From Marinomonas atlantica (GTDB lineage: Bacteria; Pseudomonadota; Gammaproteobacteria; Pseudomonadales; Marinomonadaceae), in the NCBI RefSeq assembly GCF_001639725.1, contig NZ_LTAW01000001.1:525090-589089 (forward strand): a stretch of DNA of 64,000 nucleotides, read 5' to 3'. Below the pieces are notes generated by a model that searched no databases, had not been told where the DNA came from, and saw nothing but the letters and a program-made list of their open reading frames with translations. The translations under genes and the position numbers were made by a program. Positions 55,502 through 64,000 of this stretch are shown here, in pieces (within the stretch, counting starts at the first letter, position 1; the number at the start of each line of letters is the position of its first letter).

Positions 55502-58285
55502 ATGGAAAAGACTTACCAACCTCAAAGTATCGAACAGCCTATTTACACTCGCTGGGAAGAAAACAACTATTTCGCACCAAGCGGTGATGGCACGCCATTC
55601 TCTATCATGATTCCACCGCCTAACGTCACCGGTAGCTTGCATATGGGACACGCATTCCAGCACAGTTTAATGGATGCCATGATTCGTCGTGCACGTATGC
55701 AAGGCAAGCGCACTTTGTGGCAGCCAGGTAGTGACCACGCGGGCATCGCGACGCAAATGGTTGTTGAGCGTCAGCTGGCTGCGCAAAACCAAACACGTAC
55801 TGAATTAGGTCGTGAGAAGTTCCTTGAAAAAGTATGGGAATGGAAAGGTCAGTCAGGCGGCACGATCTCTGATCAAATGCGTGTATTAGGTGACTCTGTC
55901 GATTGGACTAAAGAACGTTTTACTATGGACCCAGGCATGTCTGCTGCGGTTCAAGAAGTGTTTGTACGTCTTTATGACGAAGGCATTATTTACCGTGGTC
56001 AGCGCTTGGTAAACTGGGACCCTAAACTGCACACGGCCATTTCTGACCTAGAAGTATTGTCAGAAGAAGAAAATGGTTTCATGTGGCACTTCCGTTACCC
56101 TCTAGCGGATGGTGTGAAAACAGCAGATGGCAAAGATTACATTGTGGTTGCGACAACGCGTCCTGAGACCATGCTAGGTGACTCCGCCGTTGCGGTAGCG
56201 CATGATGATGAGCGTTACTCTGACTTAGTCGGTAAAGAGATTGTGTTACCGCTTGTAGGTCGTCGTATTCCAATTATTGTTGATGAATACGTTGATAAAG
56301 AATTTGGCACAGGTTGTGTAAAAATCACACCTGCCCACGATTTCAATGACTATGAAGTAGGTAAACGCCACGACTTACCAATGCTTAACATCTTTACGGA
56401 CGATGCGGCAATCAACAATGAGGCGCCTGATAAATACCGTGGCTTAGATCGCTTTGAAGCGCGTAAAGTAATTGTGAAAGATTTCGAAGCGCTAGGTCTG
56501 TTAGAGAAAATTGCCGACCACAAGCTGAAAGTACCGCGCAGTGAGCGTGGCAACACGGTTGTTGAGCCATACCTAACTAAGCAGTGGTATGTGGCGGTTG
56601 AAACGTTGGCGAAGCCAGCGATTGAAGCTGTTGAAAATGGTGATATTCAGTTTGTACCAAAACAATGGGAGAACACTTACTTCTCTTGGATGCGTGATCT
56701 ACAAGATTGGTGTATATCACGCCAACTTTGGTGGGGTCATCAAATTCCAGCTTGGTATGATGCTGATGGTAAGTTCTACGTTGGTCAAAGCGAAGACGAT
56801 GTACGCCAAAAATACGGCCTAGCAGCGGATGTGGAACTGGTTCAAGACGAAGATGTACTGGATACGTGGTTCTCTTCCGCATTGTGGACGTTTGCCACGC
56901 AAGGCTGGCCAGAAAAAACAGAAGACTTTGAGCAGTTTTCTGAATCAGATGTTCTGGTAACCGGCTTTGATATTATCTTCTTCTGGGTCGCGCGTATGAT
57001 CATGATGACCCTGAAGTTTACCGATAAGGTACCTTTCAAAACCGTGTACATCACTGGCCTTATCCGTGATGAACGTGGCGATAAAATGTCTAAGTCTAAG
57101 GGTAACGTGATCGATCCGTTGGATTTGATCAACGGTATCGACCTTGAGTCACTTGTTGCTAAGCGTACTTATGGCATGATGCAGCCTCGTTTGGCTGAAA
57201 AAGTTGAAAAGAATACCCGCGAAACGTACCCAGAAGGCATGCCTTCTTACGGTACTGATGCACTGCGTTTCACGCTGTGTTCATTGGCATCCGGTGGTCG
57301 TGATATCAAGTTCGACTTGAATCGTCTGGAAGGCTACCGTAATTTCTGTAACAAGATTTGGAACGCAACACGTTACGTATTAATGAATACGGAAGACCAA
57401 GATTGTGCGCAAAATGGTGCAGAAGTTGAGCTTTCATTAGCCGATAAATGGATCATCTCGCGTTTACAACACGCAGAAGAGGCGGTTAATAAAGCATACG
57501 ACACACATCGTTTTGACCTAGCCGCTCAAGCTATTTATGAGTTCATGTGGCACGAGTACTGTGATTGGTATCTAGAGTTATCTAAGCCTGTACTGTGGGA
57601 TGAGAATTCAACGCCAGCACAATTAGCCGGTACTCGTCGTACACTGGTTCGCGTCTTGGAAGCCTTCATGCGTTTAGCTCACCCGATGATGCCCTTTATT
57701 ACTGAAGAAATTTGGCAGCGTATTGCGCCATTGGCGGGTCAAACGGGTGAAACCGTTATGACGCAGGCGTACCCTGAAACGGATGAAGCGAAGAAAAATG
57801 CTGAAGCCGAAGCCGATGTTGAATGGCTAAAAGGGGTTATCGAAGGTGTTCGTAATATTCGTGGTGAAATGAACATCGCACCCTCTAAACCTCTAGAAGT
57901 GTTTTTCCGTAATGGTTCTGAGCAAGACAAGGTGCGTATGGAAGCGAACTTAGCGTTCCTTCAGAAGCTTGCGAAAATCGAATCCGTCACTTGGCTTGAA
58001 GCCGGTGCTGAGGCGCCGATGTCAGCGACAGCCTTAGTCGGTGAGATGGAAGTGTTGGTGCCTATGGCTGGTTTGATTGATAAAGAGGCTGAGCTTGCTC
58101 GTCTACAAAAAGAAATCGATAAAGCCAGTAAAGATCTACAGCGCATTGAGGGTAAGTTAGGTAACGAGTCATTTGTTGCTAAAGCGCCTGAAGCGGTCGT
58201 AGAGAAAGAGAAAGCAAAGTGTGAAGACTTGAAGTTGGTTGTTGCTCGACTTGAAGAGCAAAAGGCTAGCATCGAATCTCTATAA
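55502..58285 (+). CDS. valS: Valyl-tRNA synthetase
   Basis: A 927-residue class I synthetase. HIGH appears as HMGH at 47-50 within [12 protein letters not shown], and KMSKS at 528-532. The editing (CP1) domain with [15 protein letters not shown], the anticodon-binding helical domain and a C-terminal coiled coil (about 860-927, rich in Lys/Glu) follow. The length fits E. coli ValS (951). It comes 85 bp after the hypothetical gene, the common genomic neighbourhood of pepA and valS. Confidence 0.98.
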   Translation: MEKTYQPQSIEQPIYTRWEENNYFAPSGDGTPFSIMIPPPNVTGSLHMGHAFQHSLMDAMIRRARMQGKRTLWQPGSDHAGIATQMVVERQLAAQNQTRTELGREKFLEKVWEWKGQSGGTISDQMRVLGDSVDWTKERFTMDPGMSAAVQEVFVRLYDEGIIYRGQRLVNWDPKLHTAISDLEVLSEEENGFMWHFRYPLADGVKTADGKDYIVVATTRPETMLGDSAVAVAHDDERYSDLVGKEIVLPLVGRRIPIIVDEYVDKEFGTGCVKITPAHDFNDYEVGKRHDLPMLNIFTDDAAINNEAPDKYRGLDRFEARKVIVKDFEALGLLEKIADHKLKVPRSERGNTVVEPYLTKQWYVAVETLAKPAIEAVENGDIQFVPKQWENTYFSWMRDLQDWCISRQLWWGHQIPAWYDADGKFYVGQSEDDVRQKYGLAADVELVQDEDVLDTWFSSALWTFATQGWPEKTEDFEQFSESDVLVTGFDIIFFWVARMIMMTLKFTDKVPFKTVYITGLIRDERGDKMSKSKGNVIDPLDLINGIDLESLVAKRTYGMMQPRLAEKVEKNTRETYPEGMPSYGTDALRFTLCSLASGGRDIKFDLNRLEGYRNFCNKIWNATRYVLMNTEDQDCAQNGAEVELSLADKWIISRLQHAEEAVNKAYDTHRFDLAAQAIYEFMWHEYCDWYLELSKPVLWDENSTPAQLAGTRRTLVRVLEAFMRLAHPMMPFITEEIWQRIAPLAGQTGETVMTQAYPETDEAKKNAEAEADVEWLKGVIEGVRNIRGEMNIAPSKPLEVFFRNGSEQDKVRMEANLAFLQKLAKIESVTWLEAGAEAPMSATALVGEMEVLVPMAGLIDKEAELARLQKEIDKASKDLQRIEGKLGNESFVAKAPEAVVEKEKAKCEDLKLVVARLEEQKASIESL

Positions 58286-58345
58286 AGTGGCAGTCGCCTC
58301 ATTGTGACCAGTGGGGCAACTGGCTAAAGTAACAAGAGGTGGTCA

Positions 58346-58567
58346 ATGGCAGAACGGTTATTTGGCAAAGTGCGGTGGTTTAACGACACCAAAGGTGTGG
58401 GTTTTATTAAGCGTGATGGTTTTCCAGATGTATTTGTTCACTATAAGGCCATTCTGTCAGATGGGCATAAAACGTTGAAGAAAGGCCAGTCGGTGAGTTT
58501 TGATGTCATCCAGACGGATTTTGGGACACAAGCGACCGAGGTGAAACTCGAGAAACGGCCACTCTAG
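58346..58567 (+). CDS. Cold-shock-domain protein
   Basis: A 73-residue single cold-shock domain. RNP1-like GVGFIKRDG and RNP2-like VFVHYKAI are both present; RNP1 has Val instead of the usual Phe/Tyr at its second position and the GxGFI order is kept. This five-strand barrel binds single-stranded RNA or DNA. AGAGG precedes the ATG. It is a single gene with its own terminator. Whether it is cold induced cannot be told. Confidence 0.9.
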   Translation: MAERLFGKVRWFNDTKGVGFIKRDGFPDVFVHYKAILSDGHKTLKKGQSVSFDVIQTDFGTQATEVKLEKRPL

Positions 58568-58575
58568 CCTCCTAT

Positions 58576-58607
58576 AAAAAAACCAGCTGAATCAGCTGGT
58601 TTTTTTG
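58576..58607. terminator. Bidirectional terminator
   Basis: AAAAAAACCAGC / GCTGGTTTTTTT around a TGAATCA centre, with runs on both sides, between the convergent cold-shock and CBS genes. Confidence 0.9.
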
Positions 58608-58614
58608 TGTCTGT

Positions 58615-59025
58615 TTAAAGCATGCTGTGAGCCAGCTTGACAAAGTCGACAGGGCTTAAGATGCCGACCAACTTACCATTCTCGACTACCGGCAGGCTGC
58701 CGTATTTGTTTTCAATAAAGAATTCAGCTGCACTTTTTAGTGGCAAGCTAGGATCAATGGACAATGTGTCCTTGTTCATGGCATTGCGAACGGGTGTTTG
58801 CTCTTCTTTTTTCTGGAGCTGCTGAGTGCCAAATTGGCTGACAAGATAAAATGCATGTTTGAGGTATTCGCGTTGCGTCAGCATGCCTAGGCAATTACCT
58901 TGGTCATCAATAACAGGTAAGTTGCGGATATTCTTTTCTGACATCAAGGCCTTCGCAGTGGCGAGGGAATCACTCTCTTTAAGAGTAACCAAATTTGTAA
59001 TCATTAAGTCGGCGACAGTTTGCAC
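58615..59025 (-). CDS. CBS domain-pair protein
   Basis: A 136-residue protein of two CBS motifs: VADLMITNLVTLKESDS with IRNLPVIDDQGNCLGMLTQREYL, and VRNAMNKDTLSIDPS with YGSLPVVENGKLVGILSPVDFV. It has a GTG start with AAGGAG upstream. It is a second stand-alone Bateman module besides the one at 5945. It probably senses adenylate nucleotides for an unknown partner. It is divergent from tadA by 48 bp. Confidence 0.87.
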   Translation of the reverse strand: MQTVADLMITNLVTLKESDSLATAKALMSEKNIRNLPVIDDQGNCLGMLTQREYLKHAFYLVSQFGTQQLQKKEEQTPVRNAMNKDTLSIDPSLPLKSAAEFFIENKYGSLPVVENGKLVGILSPVDFVKLAHSML

Positions 59026-59073
59026 GCTTCGAACTCCTTGTATAATAGTTGTTATGAGTCTAGGAGATAATAA

Positions 59074-59610
59074 ATGCCAAGCGCAATAGATAATAGTCAG
59101 TGGTTACTAGAGAAAGATGAATTTTGGATGGCTAAAGCGCTGGAATTAGCGCAAGAAGCAGCTGCTGAAAATGAAATCCCAGTAGGTGCACTGGTTGTAC
59201 TGGATGATGAAATCATCGGCCAGGGCTTTAATTCCCCGATTCATACCTGCGATCCAACGGCGCACGCAGAGATTCAAGCCATTCGTGATGCTTGCAAAAA
59301 AATGAACAACTACCGTCTACCTGGTGCGACGTTATACGTTACCTTAGAGCCGTGTTCTATGTGCGCAGGAGCCATTATTCACAGTCGAGTGGCGCGAGTT
59401 GTTTACGGCGCAACTGAGCCAAAGAGCGGCGTAGTGGAAAGTCAGCTAGCTTTTTTTGATAGCAGTTACCTAAATCATCGTGTTGAAAGTCAGGGTGGCG
59501 TGCTTGCCGTTCAAGCGAGCGAGCAACTTTCAAACTTTTTTCAGTACCGACGTGAGCAAAAAAAACGGTTAAAACAACAAGCTAGAGAGCGAATCAACCT
59601 TGATGAGTGA
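59074..59610 (+). CDS. tadA: tRNA(adenine34) deaminase
   Basis: A 178-residue zinc deaminase that converts A34 to inosine in tRNA-Arg(ACG). The catalytic HAE is at 64-66, with zinc cysteines 94 and 97 in PCSMCAGA. The C-terminal FFQYRREQKKRLKQ segment binds tRNA. It has an N-terminal extension of about 14 residues relative to E. coli TadA. GGAG precedes the ATG. Confidence 0.96.
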   Translation: MPSAIDNSQWLLEKDEFWMAKALELAQEAAAENEIPVGALVVLDDEIIGQGFNSPIHTCDPTAHAEIQAIRDACKKMNNYRLPGATLYVTLEPCSMCAGAIIHSRVARVVYGATEPKSGVVESQLAFFDSSYLNHRVESQGGVLAVQASEQLSNFFQYRREQKKRLKQQARERINLDE

Positions 59611-59715
59611 GGAAAGTGTTGATTATGCAAAGTCTGTACTGGCTTAAAAACACCTCAATGATTTAAAATGTGCGCAAATTTTTCCCCAAAACCACGATAT
59701 GAGGCAAAACTCGAC

Positions 59716-62700
59716 ATGCTGACTCTGCATGGTTCCGCAGCGCTTTCTGCGTTTCGCAAAGCTAAGCTTTTAGCCGGTCTAAAAGATCTGTATCCATCTA
59801 TCACAGATATCGATGCCCAATTTCTACATTTTGTTGAATTGAAATCAGAACAGGCGCTGACTTCAGATCAACAAAACGTGCTAGAACAGGCTCTGACTTA
59901 CGGGGCTAAGTCTGCGCCGATTCAAGTATCTGATCACTACGTATTGGTTGTTCCACGTCTTGGTACCATTTCTCCTTGGTCTTCAAAAGCGACAGATATC
60001 TTGCATAACTGTGGTCTTGAGCAAGTTGAGCGAGTAGAGCGTGGTGTTCAATATTTTATTCACTCGAATGCTGCATTGACTGATGAGCAACGTAATGAGG
60101 TTGCTGCGTTACTGCATGACCGCATGACCGAAAGTGTTTTGTTAGATCTAAACGCTGCGCAAACAATGTTTGCTCACGCGACACCAAAGCCAATGACCAG
60201 TGTTGATGTTTTAGGTGGTGGTCGTGCTGCATTGGCTGACGCCAATCAGAAGCTTGGTTTGGCGTTGGCGGAAGACGAGATTGACTACCTAGTTGAATCT
60301 TTTCAGGAGCTAGGTCGTAACCCTAACGATATTGAGCTAATGATGTTTGCCCAAGCAAACTCTGAGCACTGTCGTCATAAAATTTTTAATGCGTCTTGGA
60401 CGATCGATGGCGAAGAACAAGAACGTTCTTTGTTCAAAATGATCAAAAATACCCATGAGCACAACCCTGATGGTACGTTGTCAGCTTACAAAGACAACGC
60501 AGCTGTGATGGAAGGTCACAAAGCGGGTCGCTTCTTCCCTAATCCAGAATCAAAAGAATACGACTTTTCCCAAGAAAATATCGATATTCTGATGAAAGTG
60601 GAAACACATAACCACCCAACTGCCATTGCACCGTTTGCGGGTGCAGCGACAGGTTCTGGTGGTGAGATTCGTGATGAAGGCGCAACGGGAATAGGCTCTA
60701 AACCCAAAGCGGGTCTGTCTGGTTACACGGTGTCAGATTTAAAACTTCCTGGTTTTGAACAGCCATGGGAAAGTCATTATGGCAAACCTAGTCGTATCGT
60801 GACGCCTTTGGACATCATGATCGAAGGTCCGATTGGTGGTGCAGCATTTAACAACGAATTTGGCCGCCCTAACTTGCTAGGTTACTTCCGTACCTTTGAG
60901 CAAAAAGTTCAAGGCCCAACAGGTGATGAGGTACGTGGTTACCACAAGCCAATCATGCTAGCCGGTGGTCTTGGTAATATCCGTCGTGAGCACGTTGAGA
61001 AAGATGAGATCCAAGTTGGCTCGAAGCTGGTTGTGCTAGGTGGTCCAGCGATGTTGATCGGTCTTGGTGGCGGTGCGGCCTCATCGATGGCTTCTGCGGA
61101 CGGTAACGAAGATTTAGATTTTGCATCGGTACAGCGTGGTAACCCAGAAATGGAGCGTCGTTGTCAGGAAGTGATCGACCGTTGTTGGCAGCTGGGTGAC
61201 AAGAACCCAATTAGCTTCATTCACGATGTGGGTGCGGGTGGTTTATCTAACGCATTGCCTGAGCTTGTTAAAGACGGTGAGCGTGGTGGTAAGTTCGATC
61301 TACGTAAAGTTTTGAACGATGAACTAGGTATGTCTCCGCTAGAGATCTGGTGTAACGAATCTCAAGAACGCTACGTAATGGCAATTCCTGCTGACCGCAT
61401 TGACGAGTTTGCGGCGATTTGTGAGCGTGAGCGTTGCCCATTTGCGGTCGTTGGTGAGGCGAAAGAAGCACTGCACCTAGAAGTTGAAGATCCTCACTTC
61501 GACAACAGCCCAGTCGATCTTCCGATGTCTGTTCTATTTGGTAAAGCACCAAAAATGCATCGCGAAGCGACTAAAGCTGATGTAAAAGGCGATGACTTTG
61601 ATGGTTCTGAATTGGAACTGGCGGAAGCGGTGAAACGCGTACTTAGCCTACCAACGGTAGCGTCTAAGAGCTTCTTGATTACCATTGGTGATCGTACTAT
61701 CACAGGTATGGTGGCGCGTGATCAAATGGTGGGTCCTTGGCAAGTGCCTGTGGCAGACGTTGCGGTTACAACGTCATCGCTAGACACTTATAAAGGTGAA
61801 GCGATGACCATGGGTGAGCGTACGCCAGCTGCACTATTGAATGCACCAGCGTCTGGTCGCATGGCGGTGGGTGAAGCGCTAACTAACTTAGCAGCAGCGA
61901 AAATCACCAAACGTAACCACATTAAGCTCTCTGCAAACTGGATGGCGGCTGCGGGTCACGCCGGCGAAGACGAGAAACTGTACCAAACCGTGAAAGCGGT
62001 CGGTATGGAGCTGTGTCCAGCATTGGACATCGCCATTCCAGTCGGTAAAGACTCAATGTCGATGAAGACAGTATGGAAAGAAGACGGCGAAGAAAAAGCC
62101 GTTACCTCACCATTGTCTCTAGTCATCTCAGCGTTTGCACCGGTTGAAGATGTTCGTAAGACTCTTACCCCTGAACTTAAGCAGGCTGACAGCCAATTGA
62201 TCCTATTGGATCTTGGGGCTGGCCAAAACCGTCTAGGTGGTTCGGTACTTGCGCAAGTCTTTAACAAAGTCAGTAACGCAACGCCTGACGTAGACAGTGC
62301 ATCAGTACTGGCTGGCTTCTTCGATACGACACAAGTTTTGAACGCTGAAGGTAAACTGCTTTCTTACCATGACCGTTCCGACGGTGGTCTGTTCGCAACT
62401 TTGACGGAAATGTCATTTGCGAGCCACATCGGTCTAGATGTTGATCTAACCAATGTTGCCAAAGACAAAGCGTCTCTAGCAGCAGCGTTGTTCAACGAAG
62501 AGCTTGGTGCGGTGATCCAAGTTGCGAACAGTGAAGTAGACGCAGTACTGGCGGCTTATCAAATGGCCGGTGTATCTGCGATCGCCGTTGCAACATTAAA
62601 CGATAGTGATACCTTGAACTTCACTTTCCAAGGTGAGCAAGTGCTTTCTCAAGATCGTGTGACTTGGCAGCGTACTTGGTCTGAAACCAGCTACCGTATT

Positions 62701-63612
62701 CAAGCACTGCGTGATAACCCAGAATCAGCACAGCAAGAGTTCGATAACTTGCTCGATGCGAAAGATCCTGGTCTCTCAGCGAAACTAAGCTTTGATATCA
62801 ATGCTGACGTTGCAGCGCCTTACATCAATACAGGCGCAAAACCTCGTATGGCGGTATTGCGTGAGCAGGGTGTGAACGGTCAGGTGGAAATGGCAGCCGC
62901 CTTCCACAAGGCAGGCTTCAATCCAGTCGACGTTCATATGAGTGATATCTTAACAGGGCGCGTGTCTCTAGAAGAATTCCACGGTCTAGTGGCATGTGGT
63001 GGTTTCTCTTACGGTGACGTACTGGGCGCAGGTGAAGGTTGGGCGAAGTCTATCCTATTCAATAGCCGTGCACGCGAGCAGTTCGAAGCCTTCTTTAATC
63101 GCAAAGAAACTTTCTCTCTAGGTATCTGTAACGGTTGTCAGATGCTGTCTAACTTGCATGATCTGATTCCAGGCGCGCAAAACTGGCCGAAGTTTGTTCG
63201 CAACCAGTCAGCGCAATTTGAAGCGCGATTTGTTCAGGTGGAAGTAAAAGAGTCTAACTCTGTTCTACTAGCGGACATGGCAGGTTCGATCATGCCGATC
63301 GCGGTTGCTCACGGTGAAGGTCACACTGAGTACCGTGACGATGCACACAAAGCCATCTTGCAAGCCAATGGTCAAGTGGCTCTGCAATATGTAGATCACT
63401 ATGGTCAAGCAACTGAGCGCTACCCATTCAACCCGAATGGTTCTGCGGAAGGCATTACCGGTCTAACGTCTGAAGATGGTCGAGTGACTATTATGATGCC
63501 TCATCCAGAACGTGTTTACCGTGCGGTGCAACACAGCTGGAAGCCAGAAGGTTGGGAAGAGCAAGGTCCTTGGTTACGTTTGTTCCAAAATGCACGCAAA
63601 TTCCTAGGCTAA
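59716..63612 (+). CDS. purL: Phosphoribosylformylglycinamidine synthase
   Basis: A 1298-residue large-type PurL, purine step four. The start at 59716 matches the family N-terminus ([16 protein letters not shown]); an in-frame ATG at 59668 adds 16 non-conserved residues. Seen are the N-terminal PurS-like part, two AIRS-like ATP domains ([34 protein letters not shown]) and the C-terminal glutaminase with Cys in [13 protein letters not shown] and HGEGH near the end. The length fits E. coli PurL (1295). Confidence 0.97.
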   Translation: MLTLHGSAALSAFRKAKLLAGLKDLYPSITDIDAQFLHFVELKSEQALTSDQQNVLEQALTYGAKSAPIQVSDHYVLVVPRLGTISPWSSKATDILHNCGLEQVERVERGVQYFIHSNAALTDEQRNEVAALLHDRMTESVLLDLNAAQTMFAHATPKPMTSVDVLGGGRAALADANQKLGLALAEDEIDYLVESFQELGRNPNDIELMMFAQANSEHCRHKIFNASWTIDGEEQERSLFKMIKNTHEHNPDGTLSAYKDNAAVMEGHKAGRFFPNPESKEYDFSQENIDILMKVETHNHPTAIAPFAGAATGSGGEIRDEGATGIGSKPKAGLSGYTVSDLKLPGFEQPWESHYGKPSRIVTPLDIMIEGPIGGAAFNNEFGRPNLLGYFRTFEQKVQGPTGDEVRGYHKPIMLAGGLGNIRREHVEKDEIQVGSKLVVLGGPAMLIGLGGGAASSMASADGNEDLDFASVQRGNPEMERRCQEVIDRCWQLGDKNPISFIHDVGAGGLSNALPELVKDGERGGKFDLRKVLNDELGMSPLEIWCNESQERYVMAIPADRIDEFAAICERERCPFAVVGEAKEALHLEVEDPHFDNSPVDLPMSVLFGKAPKMHREATKADVKGDDFDGSELELAEAVKRVLSLPTVASKSFLITIGDRTITGMVARDQMVGPWQVPVADVAVTTSSLDTYKGEAMTMGERTPAALLNAPASGRMAVGEALTNLAAAKITKRNHIKLSANWMAAAGHAGEDEKLYQTVKAVGMELCPALDIAIPVGKDSMSMKTVWKEDGEEKAVTSPLSLVISAFAPVEDVRKTLTPELKQADSQLILLDLGAGQNRLGGSVLAQVFNKVSNATPDVDSASVLAGFFDTTQVLNAEGKLLSYHDRSDGGLFATLTEMSFASHIGLDVDLTNVAKDKASLAAALFNEELGAVIQVANSEVDAVLAAYQMAGVSAIAVATLNDSDTLNFTFQGEQVLSQDRVTWQRTWSETSYRIQALRDNPESAQQEFDNLLDAKDPGLSAKLSFDINADVAAPYINTGAKPRMAVLREQGVNGQVEMAAAFHKAGFNPVDVHMSDILTGRVSLEEFHGLVACGGFSYGDVLGAGEGWAKSILFNSRAREQFEAFFNRKETFSLGICNGCQMLSNLHDLIPGAQNWPKFVRNQSAQFEARFVQVEVKESNSVLLADMAGSIMPIAVAHGEGHTEYRDDAHKAILQANGQVALQYVDHYGQATERYPFNPNGSAEGITGLTSEDGRVTIMMPHPERVYRAVQHSWKPEGWEEQGPWLRLFQNARKFLG

Positions 63613-63631
63613 TCTTCTAGCTTTAAGAATC

Positions 63632-63668
63632 GAAAAGCCCGCTGCTTGCAAAAGCCGTGGGCTTTTTC
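63632..63668 (+). terminator. Terminator downstream of purL
   Basis: GAAAAGCCC / GGGCTTTTTC with an 18-nt spacer that is itself partly paired, and T residues after it. It closes the purL transcript before the rRNA operon. Confidence 0.85.
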
Positions 63669-63815
63669 GTTTCTAGTGCAATGTTATGAGTGGTGAGGTT
63701 TTAAAAACGACGTCTGCTTAACCACATAGGTCAAAGTTGATTGATGTTTGACCGTTTAGGTGTTTGTTTGTGTGTTTATTAATCAAATTTGGCGCTATTT
63801 AAAAGAATGATGCGT

Positions 63816-63878
63816 TTTTATTAAATTAATTTAAAAACCGCTTGCACTGAAAATTCAGATGCGTATTATACGCCTCCA
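63816..63878 (+). promoter_or_regulatory. rRNA operon P1 promoter with UP element
   Basis: AT-rich UP element (about 63816-63837), -35 TTGCAC (63842-63847), 16-bp spacer, -10 TATTAT (63864-63869) and a GC-containing discriminator CGCCTCC. Start is near 63876-63878. The stretch from 63669 to 63815 shows no gene; it may hold Fis sites. The GC discriminator predicts control by ppGpp and DksA. Confidence 0.8.
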
Positions 63879-63891
63879 CTGACACGGACAA

Positions 63892-63936
63892 CGCTTCACA
63901 ACAACGAAGCGGTAACGAAGTCAGACGCTCTTTAAA
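63892..63936 (+). promoter_or_regulatory. rRNA leader boxB hairpin and boxA antiterminator
   Basis: CGCTTC / GAAGCG hairpin (63892-63897, 63906-63911) followed by GCTCTTTAA (63927-63935), the NusB/S10-binding boxA. This order is that of rrn leaders in gammaproteobacteria. The 16S gene should begin beyond position 64000. Confidence 0.85.
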
Positions 63937-63972
63937 ATAGATAATCAGATAATTTGTGTGGGCGCTCGCTGG

Positions 63973-63996
63973 AGACTTCTAAAAATTTTGAAGTCT
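63973..63996 (+). other. rRNA leader hairpin near 16S 5' end
   Basis: AGACTTC / GAAGTCT (63973-63979, 63990-63996) with an AT-rich loop, in the leader just before the window ends. It is probably part of the boxC/RNase III processing region before 16S. Confidence 0.5.
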
Positions 63997-64000
63997 TAAA

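Noticed and set aside
1..64000. tRNA genes, insertion sequences, prophage or attachment sites
   Set aside because: None were seen: no transposase or integrase motifs, no terminal repeats flanking genes, no tRNA cloverleaf recognised by eye.

Overview
The window is a chromosomal segment of a gammaproteobacterium, most likely an Oceanospirillales member close to Marinomonas. The reasons are the Pseudomonas-like gene orders (carA-carB-greA; dksA-gluQ-sigma54 activator-pcnB-folK-panB-panC-pgi; nrdR-ribD-ribE-ribBX-ribH-nusB-thiL), a moderate GC content and a typical gammaproteobacterial rRNA leader at the right edge. There is no insertion sequence, prophage, CRISPR array or tRNA gene. Almost everything is intact core or near-core genome.

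Layout. 1-5.5 kb: a plus-strand operon whose left end is cut off (SDR, FAD amine-oxidase-like protein, DUF1365, CFA-type methyltransferase, DUF2878, periplasmic protein, DUF3833 lipoprotein). This gene set is typical of membrane-lipid modification clusters tied to singlet-oxygen stress. 5.5-14.7 kb: small regulators and transporters, RlmF, a PlsC-type acyltransferase, a DUF3482 GTPase with its DUF2868 partner, and a chemoreceptor. 14.7-23.1 kb: EttA, an EamA exporter, then the riboflavin operon with NusB and ThiL. 23.2-28.6 kb: an iron-acquisition block (periplasmic iron-binding protein, divergent TonB receptor, PiuC-type hydroxylase, FMN oxidase). 28.6-32.3 kb: a polar amino-acid importer without its ATPase gene, a long divergent DNA polymerase III psi subunit (HolD), RimI and YajL. 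32.3-37.4 kb: carA-carB-greA with a terminator-containing leader. 37.4-40.3 kb: two DUF1566 exported proteins and an SDR. 40.3-49 kb, minus strand: dksA, gluQ, a CbrB-like sigma54 activator, a 557-bp non-coding gap, then pcnB-folK-panB-panC-pgi. 49-63.6 kb: aminotransferase, RDD protein, LptFG, PepA, ValS, cold-shock protein, CBS protein, TadA and PurL. 63.7-64 kb: promoter and leader of an rRNA operon whose 16S gene lies outside the window.

Most notable is the gap at 45.6-46.16 kb. Read on the minus strand it has a sigma54 promoter (GG-N10-GC), an IHF-like site and paired upstream repeats. These are followed by a roughly 300-nt RNA with four A-rich AAUAAAAAUAA motifs. Three of these sit in the loops of tight hairpins whose stems differ in sequence while the loops are conserved, and a terminator ends the RNA. 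Position, promoter type and motif are what is known for CrcZ, the CbrB-activated RNA of Pseudomonas that titrates Hfq/Crc. Here the neighbouring activator has a degenerate receiver domain and no adjacent cbrA kinase gene. I infer a CrcZ-like catabolite-control RNA outside the pseudomonads, possibly rewired to a different input.

All functional calls come from reading motifs, lengths and gene order. No database search was run.
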